Origin: Flavobacteriales bacterium UBA1993
GTDB taxonomy: Bacteria; Bacteroidota; Bacteroidia; Flavobacteriales_G; Salibacteraceae
NCBI GenBank assembly: GCA_002336485.1
Contig: DDCZ01000025.1
Location: forward strand, 361 to 58,002
Reading direction: 5' to 3'
DNA: 57,642 bases
Of this stretch, positions 50,714-57,642 are shown one piece after another. The notes beneath the pieces are model-generated. The model did no database searches. It was not told the DNA's origin and saw only the letters and a program-made list of their open reading frames with translations. Each line of letters begins with the position of its first letter. Position 1 is the stretch's first letter. Both the position numbers and the translations under genes were made by a program.

Positions 50714-50721
50714 CGAATTTA
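50714..50721 (-). promoter_or_regulatory. -7 promoter element for lpd (TAAATTCG)
   Basis: The minus strand reads TAAATTCG, the TTCG variant of the -7 element, 20 bp upstream of the lpd ATG. Confidence 0.5.
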
Positions 50722-50779
50722 ATCGAATAGAGTATTTCTTGACGCTAATAAAAGCTGATTTGCGATAAATTGATGTTTA

Positions 50780-52486
50780 TCAGAGCTTAATCATTTTTAA
50801 TCCGCTTGCTAAAGCCTGGTTTTTGGCTTTAATAATATATGCTCCTGGTAAGAGGTGACGGCAATCTACATGCAACTTATTGTTGCCCGATGCCAAGTAT
50901 TGCGTCGATTGATGTATCAATGTGCCGTCCATGGCGTAAACTAAAAGTGCAACTTCCGATTCTGATTGGGCTTCGACAAATATTATTAGGTCATCCTGAA
51001 CGGGATTATTTACAAGCCTTAGCGCTGCAGTCTGAGCATTTGTTGAGGAAGGGAAACGAACGATCACTTTTTGTCTGGAGTCCTCATCCAAGCCACTTAA
51101 ATCTATCTCTCCACCCATCATGATGATTTCAACTTTCGTATCAGAATTGGAACAGTACTGGGTACTGATTTTGGAATTTTCGCGAAACTCAAGTTTGGCC
51201 CCCTTTGGAATCTCAATGCGGTACCGGTGTTGATCCGATTGAACATCATCGAGCAATACCAGCATGGTAGAGAGTGAGAGTAAACTTCCTGGACGCAGCT
51301 TTATGCGAGACTCGGGCTTGACTGCCAGCATACCTTTTCCTTCATATCCATAGAAAAGCTTTGAATCCGTGTCGATGATTAGGTTCGACCCAGAGTTAAA
51401 CATAGTACAGGCGCCCGCATCAGGGTATATTCCTCCTTTTTTGTGAATCAGATTTGTGTTTTTCGCGAATACGCGTTCCCCAAACCAATACATGCAATGA
51501 TCAGCCCCGTTGTTAATCACATTCAATGTGTGCCTATTTGTATCGAGCTTAGGCAAGCCGCCTCGAAACTGGACAAACGATTCGGTGATTAGCGCTACGT
51601 AATTCATAAACTCAACATTAATACCGATGGCCGAATCGGTATTTGGAGAAGGAACAAAATCAAAAAATGCGATGTTCGAATTTGATGGTGTTCCGGGTAA
51701 ATAATGGCCAAACAAGTAATTAAACACGTAGTTGCTGCCAATGCTGTTTCCAAACTGGTATGACACAGAATCGATTCGTGCACCTTCAAGTTCTGAAGTG
51801 TCGATAAGATATGCCTCTGTCCCAAAAGATGAAAGGGAATGGCTTATTCGAAAGGAGTCTGTAGCTTCGAGTTGCACCGATATCATTAAGGAATCAAATG
51901 CTATGCTATCATATTTTTCACTTGGGTGACATTTGGAGGTGAAATAGGCATAGGTTCCATTTTGGTTTGACGACAAATAATCTAGGTCACTTTCAATTTC
52001 ACTCAAGAGCTGGCTGTCCAACGACACTTGCTTTCGGATACTGCTCGAAACCCCAAGGCAGTCTCCAAAAGCACAGTCGCTCGAATCGTTAAAATGACTT
52101 TCACGTTTCGAAATGATTGCTGTATTTAATTCAATTAAAGAGTGTGATTCAAACGAGCGTCCTTTTATTGTTGCTGTTGGTTTCCACTTAATAAAGATTG
52201 GTCGCCCTGGTGCCGAGTTCCAGCCATCAATCGCGTAATGGCGGTCTCCATCTTTTCCCATGTTAATGCAGTAATTTGAATCAATAGGGCCGTTAGGCAT
52301 GTTGTTCTGTGTTTGATAGACTGTAAATCCATCGTATTTCCAAATCTGTTTTGTGGAGTCAAATGGGCATGTTCCGAAGGATAGTGTGCTATCGGGATAT
52401 ACTGTGTTTGGATAGTAATGGTCTTGGGAAAACACATTGATACAGAAGATCGGAGCTAACAGGAAAGTTAATATGGCTCTTAGCAT
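50780..52486 (-). CDS. T9SS-secreted protein of unknown function
   Basis: A 568-residue exported protein. The signal peptide covers residues 1-21 (CINVFSQ). The central 450 residues show no domain I recognise; they are rich in D, S, N and aromatic residues, with cysteines in FGTCPFD, CAFGDCLG and CTMF and repeated short beta patterns (TMLVLLDDVQSDQHRYRI). Residues about 488-568 form a type IX sorting domain (LRLVNNPVQDD, LVYAMDGTLIH, LPGAYIIKA, GLKMIKL). It is thus secreted or attached to the cell surface. The start ATG is at 52486; 124 bp to the divergent DUF4389 gene. Confidence 0.8.
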   Translation of the reverse strand: MLRAILTFLLAPIFCINVFSQDHYYPNTVYPDSTLSFGTCPFDSTKQIWKYDGFTVYQTQNNMPNGPIDSNYCINMGKDGDRHYAIDGWNSAPGRPIFIKWKPTATIKGRSFESHSLIELNTAIISKRESHFNDSSDCAFGDCLGVSSSIRKQVSLDSQLLSEIESDLDYLSSNQNGTYAYFTSKCHPSEKYDSIAFDSLMISVQLEATDSFRISHSLSSFGTEAYLIDTSELEGARIDSVSYQFGNSIGSNYVFNYLFGHYLPGTPSNSNIAFFDFVPSPNTDSAIGINVEFMNYVALITESFVQFRGGLPKLDTNRHTLNVINNGADHCMYWFGERVFAKNTNLIHKKGGIYPDAGACTMFNSGSNLIIDTDSKLFYGYEGKGMLAVKPESRIKLRPGSLLSLSTMLVLLDDVQSDQHRYRIEIPKGAKLEFRENSKISTQYCSNSDTKVEIIMMGGEIDLSGLDEDSRQKVIVRFPSSTNAQTAALRLVNNPVQDDLIIFVEAQSESEVALLVYAMDGTLIHQSTQYLASGNNKLHVDCRHLLPGAYIIKAKNQALASGLKMIKL

Positions 52487-52610
52487 GGTTAGAGGTTTTG
52501 CTATTGACGAATAAGTACGCTTATAGGTTAAGTATACCGCTCATAAAAAGTGAAAGCTAAAATATGCCCGTTTCGATTAATATTGACTTAACCAATTAAC
52601 CTCAACACCT

Positions 52611-53243
52611 ATGATGACTTTCAATATTCAACGGCAGGATCAATACTCCCGTGGTGAATTACTGCTAAGAACCTTTTTTGGATGGCTTTATATCTTGATT
52701 CCACACATGATAATTTTGCTGTTTGTTTCAATCGCAGCGTCAATCCTGAGCTTCCTCAGTTTTTGGGTCATCATGTTTACAGGCCGATATCCTGAGTCTT
52801 GGTTTGAGTTTCAAGTGAAGTTTATGCGCTGGAATATCAGAGTGAATGCCAGTATCTACAATTTGGTTGATGGTTATCCGAAGTTTGGATTGGATCATGA
52901 ACATGAGGGCGTTGAATTTGATGTTACATATCCTGAAAACATTTCTCGATCGTCAGTTCTAATTCGATTTTTATTCGGCTGGCTATATGTAATTATTCCT
53001 CACGGAATTGTATTGGGACTGTTGTCAATCGCGGTGGTGTTTGTCAACTTCATTGGCTGGTGGGCCGTGCTGTTTACGGGTTCCTACCCAAAAGGAATGT
53101 TTGATTTTCAAGTCTCGTTTTTTCGCTGGAGCCAACGAGTAAGTCTTTATATGGCTTACATGACCGATACGTATCCTCCATTTCATGGAGAGCCAGACGG
53201 GCCTGAGGATTCAAGTGAGCGCTTATTAGATGATCAAGTTTAA
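52611..53243 (+). CDS. Tandem DUF4389 membrane protein
   Basis: A 210-residue membrane protein made of two homologous halves. Each half has the pattern RFLFGWLYVIIPHGI (TFFGWLYILIPHMI in the first), two transmembrane helices, the motif FTGRYPESWFEFQVKFMRWN or FTGSYPKGMFDFQVSFFRWS, and a juxtamembrane DGYP / TYPP end. DUF4389 is an integral-membrane family of unknown role, found in actinobacteria and Bacteroidota. The duplication of the whole unit is clear. It is 11 bp upstream of the DUF4870 gene and followed by it in the same direction. Confidence 0.85.
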   Translation: MMTFNIQRQDQYSRGELLLRTFFGWLYILIPHMIILLFVSIAASILSFLSFWVIMFTGRYPESWFEFQVKFMRWNIRVNASIYNLVDGYPKFGLDHEHEGVEFDVTYPENISRSSVLIRFLFGWLYVIIPHGIVLGLLSIAVVFVNFIGWWAVLFTGSYPKGMFDFQVSFFRWSQRVSLYMAYMTDTYPPFHGEPDGPEDSSERLLDDQV

Positions 53244-53254
53244 AGCGATTCACA

Positions 53255-53737
53255 TTGACCGAAGGGATTAAATATCATTCCATTCCGATGCCGGATCAAC
53301 TGCCGGAGCGCGAACGTGAAGACGCCATGGGAGCCTATCTCATGATGTTTGCAGCGGTTGCCGTTGCGCTACCATTACCGATTATCAACCTGATCGCCGC
53401 CATCGTTTACTATTTTACAAACAAAAACAAAAGCCCTTTTATTCACTTCCATTCGCTGCAGAGCCTGCTTGCCCAAATTCCAACAACATTGATGAATTGG
53501 GGTGTGTTGTATTGGGGGCTTAAAATTTGGCTTTTCAAGGAGCTATCATTGGATCAAGATTTTTGGATTTATGTTGCATTCGTTGTCCTATTCAATATTT
53601 CATATTTCACCTTCAGCATAGTTGCAGCAATTCAGGCCAGAAAGGGGAAGATGTATTACTTTGTAGGTATAGGAGCATACTGCAGAAACGTGGTCTTTGC
53701 ATCAGAAAATAACACTAAATACAACCGAGGATACTAG
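53255..53737 (+). CDS. DUF4870 membrane protein
   Basis: A 160-residue membrane protein with three hydrophobic segments (about 26-50, 68-88 and 105-128). The DUF4870 hallmark ALPLPIINLIAAIVYYFTNKNKSPFIHFHSLQSLL is at about residues 37-72. Family role unknown. The start is uncertain: TTG 53255 gives the full frame; ATG 53288 (MPDQLPERER) also fits. It follows the DUF4389 gene by 11 bp and precedes the methyltransferase gene by 5 bp, so the three form one operon. Confidence 0.8.
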   Translation: MTEGIKYHSIPMPDQLPEREREDAMGAYLMMFAAVAVALPLPIINLIAAIVYYFTNKNKSPFIHFHSLQSLLAQIPTTLMNWGVLYWGLKIWLFKELSLDQDFWIYVAFVVLFNISYFTFSIVAAIQARKGKMYYFVGIGAYCRNVVFASENNTKYNRGY

Positions 53738-53742
53738 GTCCA

Positions 53743-54525
53743 ATGACAGAGATTGATTCCATTTCAAGTTTTCAAAACCCGAGGTTTAAATACCTGAAGT
53801 CACTCTCAAAATCTAGAACCAGAAAGAAGGAGGGAGTTTTTCTTATCCAAGGCCATCCTGAGGTTGATCTGCTCATCATGTCAGGCAGGAAGATTAGACA
53901 AGTCATTTACTGCGAGTCCTATATAAGCTCTGACGAAGTCAGAAATCGTGCAGGTAAGCAAGATTATATGCTGCTCTCAAAGCCACTTTTTGATGAATTG
54001 TCATATCAAAACACTCCTGGAAACTTCTTATTGCTGGCTGAAGCCTGGCGCGGAAAAATGGAGAATGTAAAAGTGGAGGACACGATAGTGGTTTTAGAGG
54101 GTTTGGAAAAGCCGGGAAACCTTGGCGCTATTATCCGCACCTGCGATTCAGTTGGAATCAAAAACATCCTACTTACCGAGACTGAGATCGACTTTTTTAA
54201 TCCAAATGTTTTGAGGAATAGCAGAGGAGGTTTTCTTTCGGTGAATGCTGTTTTTTGTTCCAACGAAGAGGCATTAGAACTGATCAGGGAACAAGGACTC
54301 ACAAGTTTTGCCACAATCATTAGTGATCAAAGCACGCACTATAAAGTTTTAGAAGCGAGCGCGAAAGCGGCGATAATTTTCGGCGCTGAATCTAAGGGAT
54401 TAGGTGAGTTTTGGTCTGCTAACGCGGACAACCATATCTCAATACCTATGTTGGGAGTGGTAGACTCACTGAATCTCTCAGTAAGTGTTGGGATGATTTT
54501 ATCGCACGTCAAACACAAAGCATAA
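53743..54525 (+). CDS. TrmH/SpoU-family RNA 2'-O-ribose methyltransferase
   Basis: A 260-residue SPOUT methyltransferase that methylates ribose in rRNA or tRNA. The N-terminal substrate-binding domain (SSFQNPRFKYLKSLSKSRTRKKEG) is followed by the knotted SAM domain with the three SpoU motifs: LEGLEKPGNLGAIIRTCDSVG, ALIFGAESKGLG in the form AIIFGAESKGLGEFW, and IPMLGVVDSLNLSVSVG. The specific target base is not readable. Last gene of the DUF4389-DUF4870 operon. Confidence 0.9.
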   Translation: MTEIDSISSFQNPRFKYLKSLSKSRTRKKEGVFLIQGHPEVDLLIMSGRKIRQVIYCESYISSDEVRNRAGKQDYMLLSKPLFDELSYQNTPGNFLLLAEAWRGKMENVKVEDTIVVLEGLEKPGNLGAIIRTCDSVGIKNILLTETEIDFFNPNVLRNSRGGFLSVNAVFCSNEEALELIREQGLTSFATIISDQSTHYKVLEASAKAAIIFGAESKGLGEFWSANADNHISIPMLGVVDSLNLSVSVGMILSHVKHKA

Positions 54526-54555
54526 AAAAATCGGAATTCTATAATACGTTGAACT

Positions 54556-54960
54556 ATGGAAAAGAGAACAAAAGAGAACCCGTGGATGTTGAAGACGCCT
54601 CCTGGCTCGTCGTCATACACCATGCATGTTGATACCAATAAAGATGGAATTGAGGTAATTGTTTGCACGGTTGGGGCAACCATCTTGCACTACGATTATC
54701 GGTGCATCAATGATTTAAACCAAATGCTAAAAGATCGTGGTGATTGGATCGCATTGGGCAGCGCGGACGAAAAGAAAGAGCCAAAGCCAGATACGGTGGA
54801 GGAGTGGGGCCGGTCTAGTTCAAACCCAATCGGTGGCTGGTATGGATTGAAAAAGAATTTCAGAGGAAGATTTGGAATGTATTTGCCGCCACTTCTCGAG
54901 GAACTTGGACTGGCTGAAGTCGAGCACAATGCACGAAATAACCGAATGAGGTCAAAATAA
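54556..54960 (+). CDS. Conserved hypothetical protein (possibly DUF6855)
   Basis: A 134-residue soluble protein. It shows a compact pattern TPPGSSSYTMHVD, IVCTVGATILHYDYRCINDL, LKDRGDWIALGSADEKKEP, then SNPIGGWYGLKKNFRGRFGMYLPPLLEELGLAEVEHNARNNRMR. The last segment is very regular and probably forms the core of a family; I believe this is the type called DUF6855, but I am not certain. No signal peptide or transmembrane helix. No function assigned. 30 bp after the TrmH stop. Confidence 0.65.
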   Translation: MEKRTKENPWMLKTPPGSSSYTMHVDTNKDGIEVIVCTVGATILHYDYRCINDLNQMLKDRGDWIALGSADEKKEPKPDTVEEWGRSSSNPIGGWYGLKKNFRGRFGMYLPPLLEELGLAEVEHNARNNRMRSK

Positions 54961-55026
54961 AGTGCGTGCCGCTCATATGTCCATTCATCGTTAGATTGTT
55001 AGCTTCACAGCCAAATAACAAACAAC

Positions 55027-55734
55027 ATGAAAACAAAATTACTCTCAGCCATAGCCGTTCTTGGATTTACCATGATGTCTATGACGCCAACATCGACTCC
55101 CGAGGCAGGTCAAACCATTGCCATGGTATCCGTTTACTGCAGCAAGAAAGTTGATATGTCTGATTTCACTGGAAACATGATCGGTGCCATCAATGCACTT
55201 GCAAATTCCGAAGACTTTAGAATCGAGCCATTCGTAGACGAATTGCACAAGAAGATTACTGGGACGTACATGGAGAATATTGACTTTGACTTTATGCCAG
55301 AGGCAGAGGTTTTAGGCCATGCTGGCTATGACGAGACATTGAATGATGGCGCGTTAATTTCCGGAGAATGGATGATTCGACCTGAAGGTTACCAATCAGT
55401 GCACGCTCAGAGCAAGAAGGCTCAAAAGGCGGCATTAGAAGCCTTTCCAGAAGTGGATGGGATTATGATGGTAGGAATTGACTACAAGCTAGTTAAGATG
55501 GTAGAGGCATTGGGCTTTGGAACTGCAAAGGTTCAAGCTAATGTGCACTTAAAAATTGTAGATAGAAAGGCGAAAAAAATGCTGAACGTATTAGTAAGCC
55601 AGAAGTCTGATGGTAAAATCAAGTTCGCACTTGGTGGTGTTTTCGACACAAAAGAGTTGATGCCATTGATAAAGGATGCTACAGAAAATGCATTGGTTCG
55701 AATGGACGAAAAGATCATTCGAAAGCAGAAGTAA
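55027..55734 (+). CDS. Exported protein of unknown function
   Basis: A 235-residue protein with a signal peptide (about 1-26, ending PTSTPEA). The mature part is mixed alpha/beta, with AMVSVYCSKKVDMSDFTG near the start, an aromatic GYDETLNDGALISGEWMIRPEGYQSVHAQ segment at the centre, GIMMVGIDYKLVKMVEALGFGTAKVQANVHLKIVDRKAKKMLNVLVSQ, and a basic C-terminus. I do not recognise the family. It is transcribed toward a terminator shared with the convergent ABC gene. It could bind a ligand in the periplasm, which is speculation. Confidence 0.6.
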   Translation: MKTKLLSAIAVLGFTMMSMTPTSTPEAGQTIAMVSVYCSKKVDMSDFTGNMIGAINALANSEDFRIEPFVDELHKKITGTYMENIDFDFMPEAEVLGHAGYDETLNDGALISGEWMIRPEGYQSVHAQSKKAQKAALEAFPEVDGIMMVGIDYKLVKMVEALGFGTAKVQANVHLKIVDRKAKKMLNVLVSQKSDGKIKFALGGVFDTKELMPLIKDATENALVRMDEKIIRKQK

Positions 55735-55754
55735 AATCAACGTTTAATTGAGTG

Positions 55755-55782
55755 AAAGGTCCACATTGTTGGGCCTTTTTTT
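55755..55782. terminator. Bidirectional terminator between the 55027 gene and the ABC gene
   Basis: A stem AAAGGTCC / GGGCCTTT (one T-G pair) with an eight-base loop and a run of seven T. It lies between two convergent genes and can serve both. Confidence 0.75.
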
Positions 55783-55787
55783 GTGCC

Positions 55788-57554
55788 CTATATCCGAGCT
55801 TGATACGTATACAATTCGTGATATCGACCTTCCTTTGCAATGAGTGAATCATGTGTTCCGCTCTCCGAAATCTTACCTCCTTCAATTACTAGAATCTGGC
55901 TGGCTTGTCTTATGGTACTTAGTCTGTGGGCGATAACAAATGTGGTCCTTCCCTGCATTAGTTTCGCTAAACTCTCTTGAATGTAGGCTTCGCTTTGGGT
56001 GTCAAGGTTTGATGTGGCTTCATCAAGGATCAGGATGCGAGGATCCGCTAAAATTGCTCTGGCTATCGCAATACGTTGACGTTGACCTCCAGATAGTTTC
56101 ACGCCGCGTTCCCCAATCACTGTATCTAGCCCTAACTCAAATCGATCGCAGAATTCGTTCACGTATGCGGCGTCAACAGCTTTGTTAAGTTCTTCATCAC
56201 TAGCCTCTGGTCTTGGGAACAAAATATTTTCTCTGATGGTACCCTCAAAAAGAAAGTCGTCTTGAAGAACAACCCCCAGTTGAGAACGGTAACTTGAAAG
56301 TGAAACCGTTGATAAATCAACGCCGTCTACATAAATTTTACCCGAATCTGGATTCAAAAAGGAGGCAGCAAGGCCCGCAACTGTAGTCTTTCCAGAGCCG
56401 GAGGTGCCTACCAAAGCCGTTACAGACCCAACGGGTGCCTTCAAGCTTATTCCATGAATAACTTCGTTGTCGCCTTCGTAAGAAAAGGAAACGTTGTCGA
56501 AAATAACTTCGCCATTAATTTTTGATAAATGATGTGTTCGGACTGCCGGATCTTCTTCTGGGTCCATATTCATGATTTCCTCCGTTCGGTCTAGTCCCGC
56601 AAATGCCTCTGTCAATTGACTACCAATATTGCTCATTTGAACGATTGGTGCAATCATAAATCCAAGGTAAAGGGTGAAGGCCAAAAAGTCACCAACAGTC
56701 AATTCGTTTTCGATCATCATATAACCGCCAATTCCCATAATGCCAGCAGATGCTAATCCCAGAAGGAACGTGGCTGAACTGGTGATCAAACTCGTTGAGG
56801 TTAGACTCTTCTTTACGTTGTTAAACAACCGATCAACACCATCCTGGAATGTCTTTACTTCTTGCGGCTCAGCGTGAAAGCCTTTGATGACACGTACACC
56901 ATTAAGGGTTTCTACGAGGCGTCCCGTAACCTCTGCATTGATTTTTCCACGCTCACGGAAAATCGGTCGTATGTACCCAAATGCCTTCATCGAAATTGCT
57001 GCAAAAATTGCTACCGGAACAAGCACATAAACGGTCATCATTGGACTTATTTGAATAAGTAGGAACAATGAAATGACTGATGTGAGCAAGCCGCCGATTA
57101 ATTGAACCAACCCGGTTCCCACGATGTTTCTTACACCTTCAACGTCTGTCATTATTCTGGAAACCAGTTCCCCACTTTTGTGTTCATCGAAGAACCGAAT
57201 TGGAAGCTGCAATATCTTTTGTTGAACCTGAGCTCTCAAAATGGAAATGAGTCGCTGCGCCTCAACACTCAAAATTCTTGTCAATAGAAAGGATGTGATG
57301 GATTGAACCACAATGGCAGCAACCACAGCCAATATGAGCATTTTGAGCATCTCTAAATCTTTGCCGACAATCACATCATCCATCAGGTACTTACTCGCAC
57401 CGGGAAGAATGAGGCCAGCCAGTCTGCTAATTATTATCAGCACGAGTCCGATCCCGATTATGCCTCGTCGAGGCCACACGATCGTTTTAAAAACATGGAG
57501 AATATTTATTTTGCTTTTACCCGATTTTGGGTCCTTCATTGGAGATTTTGACAT
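55788..57554 (-). CDS. ABC transporter with fused permease and ATPase (MsbA-like)
   Basis: A 588-residue type I ABC exporter half-transporter, dimerising to six plus six helices. The membrane domain spans about 25-330 with DEHKSGELVSRIMTDVEGVRN, the typical coupling region. The ATPase domain (about 345-588) has Walker A GTSGSGKTT, the Q-loop VVLQDDFLF, the signature LSGGQRQRIAIARA, Walker B ILILDEATSNLD and the H-loop IAHRLST. Closest relatives move lipids or drugs; a lipid-A flippase role (MsbA) is likely given the lpt genes but not proven. The gene is complete; its upstream region runs into the window end. Confidence 0.9.
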   Translation of the reverse strand: MSKSPMKDPKSGKSKINILHVFKTIVWPRRGIIGIGLVLIIISRLAGLILPGASKYLMDDVIVGKDLEMLKMLILAVVAAIVVQSITSFLLTRILSVEAQRLISILRAQVQQKILQLPIRFFDEHKSGELVSRIMTDVEGVRNIVGTGLVQLIGGLLTSVISLFLLIQISPMMTVYVLVPVAIFAAISMKAFGYIRPIFRERGKINAEVTGRLVETLNGVRVIKGFHAEPQEVKTFQDGVDRLFNNVKKSLTSTSLITSSATFLLGLASAGIMGIGGYMMIENELTVGDFLAFTLYLGFMIAPIVQMSNIGSQLTEAFAGLDRTEEIMNMDPEEDPAVRTHHLSKINGEVIFDNVSFSYEGDNEVIHGISLKAPVGSVTALVGTSGSGKTTVAGLAASFLNPDSGKIYVDGVDLSTVSLSSYRSQLGVVLQDDFLFEGTIRENILFPRPEASDEELNKAVDAAYVNEFCDRFELGLDTVIGERGVKLSGGQRQRIAIARAILADPRILILDEATSNLDTQSEAYIQESLAKLMQGRTTFVIAHRLSTIRQASQILVIEGGKISESGTHDSLIAKEGRYHELYTYQARI

Positions 57555-57642
57555 GCAGGCTCTAGGTCAGAAATCATACCCAAAAAAAAACATGACAATC
57601 AGACCGATTTGGTTTAGACCGCCTCCAAATCATTTATTGGCC

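Overview
The window looks like a chromosomal segment of a Bacteroidota bacterium, most likely a marine or aquatic Flavobacteriales member. The grounds are two proteins with type IX secretion (T9SS) C-terminal sorting domains (21250-22986 and 50780-52486), a DnaE polymerase with a fused N-terminal proofreading exonuclease, BatA/DUF58-type genes, lipoproteins ending their signal peptides in xSC, a general lack of Shine-Dalgarno sequences, and repeated promoter -7 elements of the Bacteroidota type TAnnTTTG (with a TTCG variant). No rRNA, CRISPR array, insertion sequence or prophage was seen. Most genes are housekeeping and are packed in short operons.

Layout. 1-7258: xerD, divergent aroQ, a DUF58 protein, trxA and dnaE. 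7414-10424: an EGF-repeat lipoprotein, a SulP anion transporter, then two head-to-head gene remnants of SiaC/DUF7793-type signalling proteins, both lacking their 5' ends. 10439-17108: a minus-strand nucleotide-sugar cluster (rfbF, rfbG, an RfbC/AscE-type epimerase, an RmlD/AscF-type reductase and an RfbH-like 3-dehydratase). It resembles the route to a CDP-3,6-dideoxyhexose, but the dehydratase lacks the iron-sulfur cysteines of classical RfbH and no E3 reductase gene is present. Two unrelated membrane-protein genes sit inside the cluster. 17226-26613: an SGNH hydrolase, ogt, a DEAD-box RNA helicase, a PqqB-like hydrolase, a triple-PDZ T9SS cargo, three tandem paralogous lipoproteins of unknown function, fmt and a VIT1-type transporter.

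26716-30946 is an operon of guaA, a LysM/PBP1 protein and hemF. It converges on the operon TPR-rhodanese-DUF368-aroE (34352 to 30943). From the shared promoter region at 34353-34553 the plus-strand operon glmM-cysteine desulfurase-PhnP-like hydrolase diverges. 37857-42234 carries a catalytically dead dihydroorotase homologue, a BatA-domain protein and a protein with two SiaB-like ATPase modules. 42306-48297 holds a YkgJ protein, a phoH operon and an lptF-glycosyltransferase-SRPBCC operon.

48298-49304 is the most unusual stretch. It contains an intact tRNA-Met(CAT), separate 5' and 3' halves of a second tRNA-Met, a 185-bp duplicated block with terminators, and a GIY-YIG endonuclease gene broken by a 22-bp tandem duplication. 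The breakpoints of the split tRNA both lie in the anticodon arm. This is what a homing-type cassette inserted into a tRNA gene and carrying its own replacement tRNA would leave behind. After it come lpd, a T9SS cargo, DUF4389 and DUF4870 membrane proteins, a TrmH-type rRNA methyltransferase, two uncharacterised proteins and an ABC exporter reaching the window end.
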